Shown in pieces: positions 1 through 7,268 of a stretch of DNA of 64,000 nt. Within the stretch, counting starts at the first letter, position 1. Every line of letters starts with the position of its first letter. A program made the position numbers and the translations under genes. The stretch is from Streptomyces sp. NBC_00523 (lineage in GTDB: Bacteria > Actinomycetota > Actinomycetes > Streptomycetales > Streptomycetaceae). The notes under the pieces were generated by a model, which did no database searches, was not told the origin of the DNA, and saw nothing but the letters and a program-made list of their open reading frames with translations. The stretch spans positions 1,736,001-1,800,000 of the forward strand of contig NZ_CP107836.1 in the NCBI RefSeq assembly GCF_036346615.1, read 5' to 3'.

Positions 1-249
1 ATCGCCCGGTTCACCGGTGACCCCTCCGGGACCGTGCGCGGCAAGGACGCCCTGCGGGCGTACTGGAAGCGCGGGCTCGAACTCATCCCGGACCTGGAGT
101 TCGAGGTGATGGACGTCCGGGCGAGCGTCGACACGCTGGTGATCGACTACCGCAACCAGATCGGCGGCCGGGTCTACGAGGTGCTGACCCTCCGCGACGG
201 GCTGGTGATCGCCGGGCTCGGCGCGTACGGGGAGACACTCGCCCGCTGA
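1..249 (+). CDS. SnoaL-like / NTF2-fold protein, C-terminal fragment
   Basis: The reading frame is open from the first base and ends at TGA 247-249, so the true start lies outside the window and 82 codons are visible. The visible part (GKDALRAYWKRGLELIPDLE, then a short beta-rich tail with VYEVLTLRDGLV) fits the last half of the SnoaL-like/NTF2 fold, where 'G.dal..yw..gl...pdl.f' precedes three strands. Such proteins are small cone-shaped hydrolases, isomerases or ligand-binding proteins; the substrate cannot be read from this fragment. It converges on the cupin gene at 278, with a short hairpin (GCCCGC/GCGGGC, 241-260) across the stop codon. Confidence 0.7.
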   Translation: MARFTGDPSGTVRGKDALRAYWKRGLELIPDLEFEVMDVRASVDTLVIDYRNQIGGRVYEVLTLRDGLVIAGLGAYGETLAR

Positions 250-277
250 CTTCGGCGGGCGGTGTCCCCAGGGGGTG

Positions 278-766
278 TCACTTCCCCGGCCCGCAGTCCA
301 CCGCGTCGGCGTCGTCGGAGAGTTCGCTGCCCTCGGGCAGCAGATACGTCACCCAGAGGACCACCGGCTCGGTGCCCAGATTGCGGCCGATGTGGCGGTG
401 CTTCTTCCCCGACGGCTCGATGAACGAGGTGCCGGCCGGGGACACCTCGACCGAGCAGTCGTCCAGGGTGCGGGTCAGCGTGCCGGACTTGACGACGGCG
501 ATCAGCTGACCGCTGTGGGTGTGCCAGCCGGTGGAGCCGCCCGGCTCGATGGTGATCGTGCGGAAGGTGACGTCCGAGCGGCCCTTCGGCGCCTTCACCT
601 TCAGCTTGCCCGCCGAGGTGCCCTTGGCCACGACGGTCGCGGTCACCCCGCTGCCGGGCGTGGCCCCGGCCGCCGTCGGCACGAACGCGAGCGCCGCCAC
701 ACACCCCGCGACGACGAACGCCCTGCCCAGCCGGTTCTGCCGCACCCGCTGTACGCCGTTCCCCAT
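278..766 (-). CDS. exported cupin-domain protein
   Basis: 162 aa. The ATG is preceded by AGGAGAG at good spacing. Residues 1-36 form a signal peptide: basic start, hydrophobic VVAGCVAALAFVPTAAGA, then ATPG. The rest is a single small cupin barrel. Motif 1 is visible as GWHTHSGQLIAVVKSGTLT (two His, with Gln where Glu is usual) and the second metal-site half as KKHRHIG. These residues suggest a divalent metal site, but substrate and reaction are unknown. It probably acts outside the membrane. It appears to be a single-gene transcription unit, converging with the SnoaL-like gene. Confidence 0.75.
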   Translation of the reverse strand: MGNGVQRVRQNRLGRAFVVAGCVAALAFVPTAAGATPGSGVTATVVAKGTSAGKLKVKAPKGRSDVTFRTITIEPGGSTGWHTHSGQLIAVVKSGTLTRTLDDCSVEVSPAGTSFIEPSGKKHRHIGRNLGTEPVVLWVTYLLPEGSELSDDADAVDCGPGK

Positions 767-873
767 GGCTCTCTCCTGTCTCGGGTGTCACGGACATCTC
801 AAATGCCCGGACGCTACCCGGAAGAGGACCGCTGGAATCACGCCATCGGCATCCGGCCCAGCCCGGCCGGCCG

Positions 874-1539
874 TCAGGCGCCGCGCAGCTCCTCGGCCAG
901 CGCACCGTCCCCGTACACCTGAATCCGGCCGTCCCCGACCGCCTCCGCGAACGTCGGCTCGCCGCGCCCGAGCGCGAGGCACAGCTCCGCGTCGAGGACG
1001 ATGCGCGCGTCGGCGCCGTCGGCGGGCCCGTCCCCGTACACCGGCTCACCGGCCGCCACCTCGCCCGTACGGATGTGGAACTCGCCCTCGTCCAGCCGGA
1101 CATCGAGCACGCCCGTGACCGCCCCCTTCAGGGCGCTCAGCAGCGGGAGCGCGAACCAGTGCGCCCGGACCGCGTCCGTGGGGCGCCGTTCGGCCAGCGC
1201 GGGGGCGCCCCACTCGGCGAGCGCGGCGAGGACCGGCAGCAGTCCGTGGCCGCGAGCGGTGAGCTCGTACACCGTGGCGGCGGCCGGGGGCGGGAGCTTG
1301 CGGCGGGTGACGAGGCCGCCCTGCTCCATGTCCTTGAGCCGGGAGGCCAGGACGTCCGTGCTGACGCCCGGCAGGTCGGCGTGGAGATCGGTGTAGCGGC
1401 GCGGACCGGCCAGCAGTTCACGGACGATCAGCAAGGTCCACCGGTCGCCGACCGCGTCCAGGGCGCGGGCGCCGGCGCAGAACTGGTCGTAACTCCGGCG
1501 GCGGGCCGGGCGGGTCGCTGGCTGTGGCTGACGTGGCAT
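874..1539 (-). CDS. HxlR-family winged-helix regulator with C-terminal SCP2-like domain
   Basis: About 221 aa from the ATG at 1539. Residues 17-113 are an HxlR winged helix: a Cys near the start (YDQFCAGARALDAVGDRWTL), then LLIVRELLAGPRRYTDL and the recognition-helix region GVSTDVLASRLKDMEQGGLV. The C-terminal 100 residues resemble the sterol-carrier-like domain often fused to HxlR proteins in actinobacteria. An in-frame ATG at 1557 exists. I prefer 1539 because a good -10 (TAGACT, 1547-1552) lies only about 7 bases upstream, which would give a leaderless mRNA. It is divergent from the aminotransferase gene and shares an operator region with it; autoregulation is inferred. Confidence 0.85.
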   Translation of the reverse strand: MPRQPQPATRPARRRSYDQFCAGARALDAVGDRWTLLIVRELLAGPRRYTDLHADLPGVSTDVLASRLKDMEQGGLVTRRKLPPPAAATVYELTARGHGLLPVLAALAEWGAPALAERRPTDAVRAHWFALPLLSALKGAVTGVLDVRLDEGEFHIRTGEVAAGEPVYGDGPADGADARIVLDAELCLALGRGEPTFAEAVGDGRIQVYGDGALAEELRGA

Positions 1540-1546
1540 GCGACGC

Positions 1547-1596
1547 AGTCTAGACATGTTGTTGGACTTTCCAAGCCCGAGCTTGGTAAAACCAAG
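1547..1596. promoter_or_regulatory. divergent promoter/operator of the HxlR regulator and aminotransferase
   Basis: Two overlapping inverted repeats lie between the divergent genes: CCAAGC-CCGA-GCTTGG at 1571-1586 and CTTGGT-AAA-ACCAAG at 1582-1596. On the minus strand a promoter TTGGAA - 16 bp - TAGACT has its -10 at 1547-1552. Its -35 overlaps the first repeat and its start point falls almost on the regulator's ATG. This is the expected layout for a repressor controlling itself and perhaps its neighbour; binding by the HxlR protein is inferred. Confidence 0.55.
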
Positions 1597-1624
1597 TATC
1601 GCAATCGGGTCGGGGAGGCACCGC

Positions 1625-2836
1625 ATGGAATTCCGCCAGTCCAGCAAGCTCAACGAGGTCTGCTACGAGATCCGGGGCCCCGTCATCGAGCACGCCAACG
1701 CCCTGGAGGAGGCGGGCCACAGCGTGCTCCGGCTCAACACGGGCAACCCGGCCCTCTTCGGCTTCGAGGCGCCGGAGGAGATCGTCCAGGACATGATCCG
1801 GATGCTCCCGCAGGCCCACGGCTACACGGATTCGCGCGGCGTCCTGTCCGCCCGGCGCGCCGTGGTCCAGCGCTACCAGGCGATGGGCCTCACCGAGGTC
1901 GGCGTGGACGACGTCTTCCTCGGCAACGGCGTCTCCGAGCTCATCTCGATGGCCGTGCAGGGGCTCCTGGAGGACGGCGACGAGGTGCTGATCCCGTCCC
2001 CGGACTACCCGCTGTGGACCGCGGTCACGACGCTGGCCGGCGGAAAGGCCGTGCACTACACCTGCGACGAGGCGTCCGACTGGAACCCGGACGTCGCCGA
2101 CATGGCCTCGAAGATCACCGACCGCACCCGGGCCGTCGTGATCATCAACCCCAACAACCCGACCGGCGCCGTCTATCCGCGCGAGGTCCTTGAGGCCGTC
2201 CTCGACCTGGCCCGCAGGCACGGCCTGATGGTGTTCGCCGACGAGATCTACGACCAGATCCTCTACGACGACGCCGAGCACCACAGCGTGGCGGTGCTCG
2301 CCCCGGACCTGGTCTGCCTCACCTTCAGCGGGCTCTCGAAGACGTACCGGGTGGCCGGGTTCCGCTCCGGCTGGATGGTGGTGTCGGGCCCGAAGCAGCA
2401 CGCCCGCAGCTATCTGGAGGGGCTGACGATGCTGGCCTCGATGCGGCTGTGCCCCAACGCCCCCGCCCAGTACGCCATTCAGGCCGCGCTCGGCGGCCGG
2501 CAGTCGATCCGGGACCTGGTGGTGCCCGGGGGCAGGCTGTACGAGCAGCGCGACCGGGCCTGGCAGAAGCTGAACGAGATCCCGGGCGTGTCCTGCGTGA
2601 AGCCGAAGGGCGCGCTGTACGCCTTCCCGCGCATCGACCCGAAGGTGCACCCGATCGCGGACGACGAGAAGTTCGTGCTCGACCTGCTGCTGCGCGAGAA
2701 GATCCAGGTCGTCCAGGGCACCGGCTTCAACTACCCGCGCCCCGACCACTTCCGCATCCTGACCCTGCCGCACGCGGACGACCTGGACGCCGCGATCAGC
2801 CGGATCGGGCGGTTCCTGGCGGGGTACCGGCAGTGA
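1625..2836 (+). CDS. PLP-dependent aminotransferase, alanine/AlaA type
   Basis: 403 aa, fold-type I, class I/II aminotransferase. The start at 1625 has GGGGAGG 6 bases upstream; an open extension to 1538 has no such site. Motifs visible: INPNNPTG (carboxylate- and PLP-binding Asn), FADEIYDQI (Asp to the pyridine nitrogen), SGLSKTYRVAGFRSGWM with the Schiff-base lysine at about residue 239, and a C-terminal FRILTLP with the substrate-binding Arg. Length and sequence resemble the AlaA/YfbQ group, which makes alanine from pyruvate with glutamate as donor. It is cytosolic and central in amino acid metabolism. The divergent HxlR regulator may control it. Exact substrate specificity is not proven. 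Confidence 0.88.
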   Translation: MEFRQSSKLNEVCYEIRGPVIEHANALEEAGHSVLRLNTGNPALFGFEAPEEIVQDMIRMLPQAHGYTDSRGVLSARRAVVQRYQAMGLTEVGVDDVFLGNGVSELISMAVQGLLEDGDEVLIPSPDYPLWTAVTTLAGGKAVHYTCDEASDWNPDVADMASKITDRTRAVVIINPNNPTGAVYPREVLEAVLDLARRHGLMVFADEIYDQILYDDAEHHSVAVLAPDLVCLTFSGLSKTYRVAGFRSGWMVVSGPKQHARSYLEGLTMLASMRLCPNAPAQYAIQAALGGRQSIRDLVVPGGRLYEQRDRAWQKLNEIPGVSCVKPKGALYAFPRIDPKVHPIADDEKFVLDLLLREKIQVVQGTGFNYPRPDHFRILTLPHADDLDAAISRIGRFLAGYRQ

Positions 2837-2856
2837 GTCCGCGCCGAATGAGGAGC

Positions 2857-2887
2857 GGGCCCGGGGGCGTAGCCGGCCCCCGAGCCC
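2857..2887. terminator. hairpin terminator between convergent units
   Basis: GGGC-C-CGGGGGC pairs with GCCCCCG-A-GCCC around a 7-base loop, an 11-bp GC stem with one mismatch. It lies 20 bases after the aminotransferase stop and directly beyond the 3' end of the structured RNA at 2894-3053, so it can end transcription from both sides. No U-tract follows, as is common in Streptomyces. Confidence 0.6.
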
Positions 2888-2893
2888 TGTGAT

Positions 2894-3053
2894 GCCGCCT
2901 GCATGGCACGCCGGCACGTTTAAGGTCCCGTATCAGTTTTATGTCGTCGCGTCCTGCCTTTAGACGACCGCGGACCGAAGCTCCACGGGCCGGAGTCGAA
3001 CCGGCATCTCGACGCCCACGGGCACGGGCCCGTTTGATCCGGCGATAGGCGGC
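2894..3053 (-). ncRNA. structured RNA with a circularly permuted tRNA mimic (Y-RNA-like)
   Basis: Read on the minus strand, every element of a tRNA is present in permuted order. CGTCG (3014-3010) pairs with CGACG (2949-2945) as an anticodon-like stem. Then AGAT serves as variable region, followed by the T-arm GCCGG-TTCGACT-CCGGC (3005-2989). The acceptor strand CCGTGGA (2988-2982) pairs with TCCGCGG (2974-2968; 7 bp, one G-U), closed by a GCTTCGG cap. Next come T8 C9 and the D-arm GTCT-AAAGGCA-GGAC (2965-2951) with canonical A14 and G18G19. Outside it, three more helices nest: GGGCCCGT/ACGGGACC, CGCCGG/CCGGCG and GCCGCCT/AGGCGGC (3053-3047 with 2900-2894). This is the architecture known for bacterial YrlA-type Y RNAs, where the acceptor end is a closed hairpin. 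No Ro60 (TROVE) gene is in the window; the upstream neighbour is the DUF7873-like gene. True ends are unknown. Confidence 0.72.
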
Positions 3054-3154
3054 GCATGCTGAGCCTGGAGCGAGAGTCTGAGATTGATCACGGTCTCCAC
3101 CGGAGCCCGCTTCGTCACGACAAACTTCAGTTTCAGCTTTGCGCTCCTCGCGCA

Positions 3155-3181
3155 CCCCGACGGCTTCGACGGCCGCCGGGG
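3155..3181 (-). promoter_or_regulatory. hairpin just after the DUF7873-like stop codon
   Basis: CCCCGGCGGC pairs with GCCGTCGGGG (10 bp, one G-U) around a 7-base loop, 14 bases beyond the stop codon. It sits between the protein gene and the structured RNA. It may be a partial terminator, a processing site or a 5' domain of the RNA. The choice cannot be made from sequence. Confidence 0.45.
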
Positions 3182-3194
3182 AATCCATGGTCGG

Positions 3195-3926
3195 TCACCC
3201 GAAGAGGTAACCGAAGACGGCGTCACCCACCCTCTGGTCCGTGACGTCCGCGCCGTTGGCCTCCTCGCGGGCGAACTTGACGGCCTGCTGCAGCTTCTCG
3301 ACCCGGTCGAGCAGTTCGTTGACCCGGCGCGCGGGCAGCGCCCCGGAGAACTTCACGGTCGTCCAGTAGCCGATCGGCACGTCCTCGTAGTACACCTCGA
3401 CCTGCGCCGGGTGCTTCTCGGTGGCCTCCGCCTTCACGTGGTTGCGGGGCACCTTCTTCGTGCGCAGGGTGCGGACCGGCTCGGTCTTCCACGCGTCGGT
3501 CGACGGGTCCTGGGCCCACGCCTCGGAGGCGTCGAGCACCGGCAGCTTGCGGACGAAGGTGTTGACGTCGATGAGCTGCTTCTCCAGGAAGAGCAGGTAG
3601 GACACCGGTACGTCACTCACCAGGACGCGGCCGTCGACCGTGACGTCGGCGCGGGCCGTGCAGTTCGCCCAGTCCTTCGTGGCGGTCACGTCGAAGAGGC
3701 GGGTGAGCGTCTTCGCGGTCTCCCGCAGCACGTCCTCGGCCTTGACCTGCACCGGCGTCGACTCGGGCGGCAGCTGCTCGCCCTCCTCGTCCTTCGGCTG
3801 GTAGGTCCGGGAGATCCCGGCCAGGAGTCCGACCTTCTGGAGGCCGTGATGCGCCGCCGTCAGGTCCTGGTGTGCCTTGGACTTGACGCCCTTCTCCACT
3901 GCGATGATCTGATTGAGTTTCGCCAC
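3195..3926 (-). CDS. conserved protein of unknown function (DUF7873-like)
   Basis: 243 aa from a GTG start; the conserved-looking N-terminus VAKLNQIIAVEKGVKSKAHQ sets the start although the ribosome site is weak. I recall this sequence type as a widespread actinobacterial family listed as DUF7873; that name is from memory. No signal peptide, membrane helix or known catalytic motif is visible. It is a mixed alpha/beta soluble protein with an N-terminal helix pair (residues 1-40), a central charged region (TLRTKKVPRNHVKAEATEKH, about 150-170) and a long amphipathic C-terminal helix (LPARRVNELLDRVEKLQQAV). The basic patches would suit RNA binding, but that is inference. The gene is followed on the same strand, 141 bases on, by the tRNA-mimic RNA, suggesting a two-component unit. 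Confidence 0.8.
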   Translation of the reverse strand: MAKLNQIIAVEKGVKSKAHQDLTAAHHGLQKVGLLAGISRTYQPKDEEGEQLPPESTPVQVKAEDVLRETAKTLTRLFDVTATKDWANCTARADVTVDGRVLVSDVPVSYLLFLEKQLIDVNTFVRKLPVLDASEAWAQDPSTDAWKTEPVRTLRTKKVPRNHVKAEATEKHPAQVEVYYEDVPIGYWTTVKFSGALPARRVNELLDRVEKLQQAVKFAREEANGADVTDQRVGDAVFGYLFG

Positions 3927-4130
3927 GTCCAGGAAGTTAGCAGCGCCAACGATGCCTGGGCCAAAGGTTTTTGGGTACGGCCGGTGCCCCTGCGCGCGCC
4001 GGTGCACGCCCGCCCGATCGGGTGGATTCCCGATGACGCCCCGCTTCCGCCGCCCTCGGCCGGGGCCCGCTTGCGACAGTGAGGCCCGCGCTTCCGCGCC
4101 TCTCCCGTATCCGGATCGAAGGGCTCCGCC

Positions 4131-4661
4131 ATGCCTCTCCTGTCCCGCACCGCCGCCGCGAGCGAGCCGGCCGACTCCCCCGACAGCCGCCGTCCGCGCC
4201 GCCGGACCGCGCTCGTCGCCGCCACGGCGGGGCTCGCCGTCCTGGCGGTGGGCACGCCCGTCGCGTACGCGACGCTCGGCTCGGGCGCCTCTCCGGAACC
4301 ACGCCCGGCGGTGGCGGGGGCCGTGCGGGGGAAGGACTACATCGAGACCCGGCTGCTCTTCGGCACCGAACGCCCGGACGGCGGGCCGGTGGTGACCGAC
4401 CGGCAGTTCCTCGCCTTCATCGACGAGGAGGTCACCCCGCGCTTCCCGAACGGGCTGACCATCCAGGACGGCCGGGGTCAGTGGCGCGACTCCCGCGGCG
4501 TCATCGAGCGCGAGCGCAGCTACGAGCTGACCCTGCTCTACCCGGCCTCCGAGGCCCGGCTGCGCGGCCGTCAGATCGAGCGCATCCGCGACGCGTACGA
4601 GAAGGAGTACGCCCAGGAATCGGTGGGGCGGCTGGAGGAGCGGCTGACGGCCGATTTCTGA
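4131..4661 (+). CDS. membrane-anchored or exported DUF3574 protein
   Basis: 176 aa. An Arg-rich N-terminus (DSRRPRRR) precedes a hydrophobic segment at about residues 26-47 (LVAATAGLAVLAVGTPVAYA), giving an uncleaved anchor or signal peptide. The remaining 110 residues match the DUF3574 family, with YIETRLLFGTERPDG, FLAFIDEEVTPRFPNGLTIQ and a C-terminal RIRDAYEKEYAQESVGRL. The family is found in many bacteria as small periplasmic or exported proteins without known activity. It stands alone, between the divergent DUF7873-like gene and the convergent HXXEE gene. Nothing in the 204 bases upstream was recognised beyond the likely promoters. Confidence 0.75.
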   Translation: MPLLSRTAAASEPADSPDSRRPRRRTALVAATAGLAVLAVGTPVAYATLGSGASPEPRPAVAGAVRGKDYIETRLLFGTERPDGGPVVTDRQFLAFIDEEVTPRFPNGLTIQDGRGQWRDSRGVIERERSYELTLLYPASEARLRGRQIERIRDAYEKEYAQESVGRLEERLTADF

Positions 4662-4706
4662 GTCCGGCTCGTGAGGTGCGGCTCGTGAGGTCCGGCCCAG
4701 GCGTTT

Positions 4707-5246
4707 TCACGCGCCGGGCGTACGGGGCCGGGCCAGCACCCGGGCCGCCGCGTGCGCGCCCGCCACGGCGGCCGGGAGGAGCGCCAGTCCGGCCGCCGCC
4801 TCGCGGCCTCCGCCGACCGGGATGCCCGCCGCCCGCAACCGGCGCCGCGCCCAGAGCGAGTACGGGATGACGACGGTCGGCGAGGTGGCCACGCCCGGGG
4901 TGTAGCCGCCGTACGCCGCCGACTGCGCGAGGTGCACCACACCATGGAGCCCGAATCCGGCCAGGACGGTACGGAAGAAGGGGCTGCGGCCGCCCGTGCG
5001 CGCCCCGTCGGCGGCGGCCGCCGCGATGAGCACACCCATCAGGCCGATGGCCGTGTTCACCTCGCGCTGCGAGAGGTCCGCCCGGTCCCACGCCCGGTCG
5101 GGCACCCACGGCAGCCGCTTCCTGAGCCTGGGCCGCGCGGTCCGGAGCCAGCCCGCCATAGTGGCGATCTCCTCCAGGTCGTTGGCCGCCCAGGCGGCCA
5201 GCAGCCCCCAGGTCACCGCTCCGGAAACCCTGTCGCGGTGCTTCAT
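4707..5246 (-). CDS. HXXEE-type integral membrane protein
   Basis: 179 aa. The start at 5246 has AGGGGGAT 6 bases upstream. The protein has four to five hydrophobic segments (for example TWGLLAAWAANDLEE, NTAIGLMGVLIAAAAADG, GFGLHGVVHLAQSAAYGG). It resembles the HXXEE family, named for an N-terminal His-x-x-Glu-Glu motif; here the motif reads NDLEE, so the His is replaced by Asn. The family is uncharacterised; a second conserved His is kept in LHGVVHLAQS. The gene is divergent from the TetR regulator at 5334 and likely controlled through the palindrome between them. Confidence 0.72.
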   Translation of the reverse strand: MKHRDRVSGAVTWGLLAAWAANDLEEIATMAGWLRTARPRLRKRLPWVPDRAWDRADLSQREVNTAIGLMGVLIAAAAADGARTGGRSPFFRTVLAGFGLHGVVHLAQSAAYGGYTPGVATSPTVVIPYSLWARRRLRAAGIPVGGGREAAAGLALLPAAVAGAHAAARVLARPRTPGA

Positions 5247-5288
5247 GGCATCCCCCTGCGTGTTGTGTGCCGACGGTCGGCCGCAGCC

Positions 5289-5315
5289 TATAATGCAACG
5301 CAACGTTGCGTTGCA
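5289..5315. promoter_or_regulatory. consensus -10 and perfect 22-bp TetR-type operator
   Basis: TATAAT at 5289-5294 runs into a perfect palindrome at 5294-5315 with half-site TGCAACGCAAC and its exact reverse complement. Each half itself contains GCAAC twice. The transcript of the TetR gene would start inside the palindrome, so a repressor bound there would block it. The divergent HXXEE gene starts 42 bases to the left. Binding by the adjacent TetR protein is inferred from layout. Confidence 0.7.
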
Positions 5316-5333
5316 CTTTTCTCCGGAGCCGCC

Positions 5334-5924
5334 ATGTCCGCCCCTTCCCCGCACCCCCGCCCCGAGAAGGGCCCCCGCGCCGCCGAGGCGATCTTCGACG
5401 CCACGCTGCGGCTGCTCGCCGAGCGCGGGTACGCGGGGCTCACGATCGAGGCCGTCGCCCAGGAGGCGGGGGTCAACAAGACGACGATCTACCGCTGGTG
5501 GCCGTCGAAGGCGGCGCTGCTGCGGGCGGCGCTGCTCCGGGCCCGGGTGCTGGACATCGACGTCCCCGACACCGGTTCGCTGCGCGGGGACCTGATCGCG
5601 CTCACCGAGCAGGTGGCCGCCCTGGTCACCGGCGTACGGACGCGGGCGGTCGTGCGGGCCCTGGCCTCGGGTACGGGGCTGGCCGACGACGAGCTCGCCG
5701 CGCTCGCCCGGGACTTCTTCGCGGACCGGTTCGCGCGCGAGCAGCCGGTGTTCGCCCGGGCCGCCGCACGCGGGGAGCTGCCTCCGGGGGCCGACACGAA
5801 GCTGCTGCTCGACCTGATCGCCGGGGCCGTGTGGGTGCGGGCGGCGCTCAGGAACGAGCCCGTACCGGCCGGGTTCGCCGCCGCCGTGGTCGACGCGGTG
5901 CTGCCGCCCGGGTACGGCGGCTGA
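5334..5924 (+). CDS. TetR/AcrR-family transcriptional regulator
   Basis: 196 aa. The ATG at 5334 follows a GGAG site; the longer open frame upstream has no ribosome site and would overlap the operator. Residues 13-60 form the TetR DNA-binding domain: AIFDATLRLLAERGYAGLTI, then the recognition region VAQEAGVNKTTIYRWWPSK. The rest is an all-helical ligand and dimerisation domain with a C-terminal TetR_C-like segment (LLLDLIAGAVWVRAALRNEP). The inducer is unknown. Its target is most likely the perfect palindrome at 5294-5315, which would regulate itself and the HXXEE membrane protein. Confidence 0.88.
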   Translation: MSAPSPHPRPEKGPRAAEAIFDATLRLLAERGYAGLTIEAVAQEAGVNKTTIYRWWPSKAALLRAALLRARVLDIDVPDTGSLRGDLIALTEQVAALVTGVRTRAVVRALASGTGLADDELAALARDFFADRFAREQPVFARAAARGELPPGADTKLLLDLIAGAVWVRAALRNEPVPAGFAAAVVDAVLPPGYGG

Positions 5925-5936
5925 GCAGCGGGCCCC

Positions 5937-7268
5937 TCAGCCGCCGGTCAGCTCCAGGAGCGCGCCGACCGGGTCGTGGTCGGGGGCGGCGCGCGGCCAC
6001 CACTCGTCCTGGCCCGGGTCCGACTCGTAGCCGTACCAGCGGCCGTCGCGGCCGAAGCGGAGCTGGAGAGCGCCGCCGGGGTGCGTGAGGTGGTTGCGCC
6101 AGGGCTGGAAGCGGGGGAAGCCGGCGGCGGCGAGGGCCGGGCGGGCGCGGTCGAACGGGCCGGCCGGGGGGTCCCACGGGGTTTCCAGGACCGCCAGTCC
6201 CTCGGCCTCGCCCTGCCGCCAGGCGGCCACGGCGCGGGCCAGGTCCGTGATGTTGCGGCCGGTGGCGGAGGCCAGCTCCCGGTAGAGGGCGCGGGTCGTC
6301 GCGGTGAGCCCGGCGGTGGGTCCGGCGGCGGCGAGGCGGACGGCGTCCTGCCAGGTGGTGAGCCCGGCGAGCGGGTCGTGGCCGGTGGTCAGCAGGGCGT
6401 GGGCGCGGGCCGCCGCGTCGGTGGCGAGCTGGTCCAGGGCGAGCGGGTCCCGGGCGCCGGGGAGGACCGGGTAGGCGGGCGGGCGGCCCGGGTGCGGGTC
6501 GACGGGGAAGGGCGCGGGCAGCGGGGGCAGGAAGCGGCCGGCCACCGCCTCTTCGGCGGGGACGGACGGGGTGTCGGGGGCGGGGGGCCGCTCCCGGGCG
6601 GAGTGCGCGGCGTTGCGCCGGGCCAGCTCGTCGAGCAGCTCGCGCTCGCCCCGGCCGCGCAGCAGGAGCAGGACGAACGGGTCGGTGTCCAGCAGGAGGG
6701 CCATCTGGTAGCTGAGGGCGGCGACGTGCTTGCAGGGCCGGCCCCGGTCGGGGCAGGTGCAGGCGGGGTCGAGGTCGCCCGGGGCGGGCAGCAGGGTCAT
6801 CCCGGCGTCGGTCGCCGTGTCGGCCAGGGAGTGCGGCATCTCCTTGGCGAGGAGCGCGGCGAGGTGGCCGGGGCGGGCGGCGACCGCGTCGAGCAGGGTG
6901 TCCCAGTCGGGGTCGGGGAAGGTGCGCAGCCGCAGCTCCGCGCGGTACGGGCGGGGGCGGCTGCCGTGCACGTACGCGACGACGTGCCCCGGGGTGACGG
7001 TGATCGCGGCGACGTGGCCGCCGTCCGCGTAGTCCCGCCCCCGGGCGAGGCGCGGGCCGTCCATCGACAGGGATTCGAGGGCCGCCACCCAGGCCCGGCC
7101 CCACCAGCTTTCCGCGAACGGCTCGCCCTCCCCGGACGTGCGCGCCGGGACGGCCTCGAAGGTGCGCCGCAGGTCGTCGGGCCCGGGGCGGGAGCGGGCG
7201 CCGGGGCGGGCGGCGAGCGGTCCGGTGGTGGGGCGGGGGGCGCCGGTGCGGCGGGGGGCGGGGCTCAT
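5937..7268 (-). CDS. SWIM zinc-finger protein paired with a SNF2 helicase
   Basis: 443 aa. The ATG overlaps the stop of the upstream helicase gene (ATGA), showing translational coupling. A SWIM zinc finger is visible at about residues 168-182 as CTCPDRGRPCKH (Cys-x-Cys-x7-Cys-x-His). N-terminal to it is a conserved FAESWWGRAWVAALE segment and a beta-rich region. The C-terminal half is Ala/Pro-rich with scattered conserved Trp (LRFGRDGRWYGYESDPGQDEWW). SWIM domains bind zinc and mediate contacts with DNA or proteins, and in bacteria they are commonly encoded next to SNF2-type ATPases. A role as helicase partner is inferred from this pairing. Confidence 0.85.
   Translation of the reverse strand: MSPAPRRTGAPRPTTGPLAARPGARSRPGPDDLRRTFEAVPARTSGEGEPFAESWWGRAWVAALESLSMDGPRLARGRDYADGGHVAAITVTPGHVVAYVHGSRPRPYRAELRLRTFPDPDWDTLLDAVAARPGHLAALLAKEMPHSLADTATDAGMTLLPAPGDLDPACTCPDRGRPCKHVAALSYQMALLLDTDPFVLLLLRGRGERELLDELARRNAAHSARERPPAPDTPSVPAEEAVAGRFLPPLPAPFPVDPHPGRPPAYPVLPGARDPLALDQLATDAAARAHALLTTGHDPLAGLTTWQDAVRLAAAGPTAGLTATTRALYRELASATGRNITDLARAVAAWRQGEAEGLAVLETPWDPPAGPFDRARPALAAAGFPRFQPWRNHLTHPGGALQLRFGRDGRWYGYESDPGQDEWWPRAAPDHDPVGALLELTGG

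Noticed and set aside
2945..3014. A true permuted tRNA gene giving a functional tRNA.
   Set aside because: The acceptor ends are joined by only 7 bases with no CCA or room for end processing, and the anticodon-loop ends continue into long outer helices. A tRNA mimic within a larger RNA fits better.
2796..3226. Two small minus-strand frames (130 and 88 codons) reading through the structured RNA.
   Set aside because: No ribosome site or recognisable domain. The frames read through tRNA-type helices whose pairing explains the sequence better; one stop codon is the TAA of the D-arm.
3927..4130. Additional small genes between the DUF7873-like and DUF3574 genes.
   Set aside because: Short open frames lack ribosome sites and codon bias; the region most likely holds divergent promoters.
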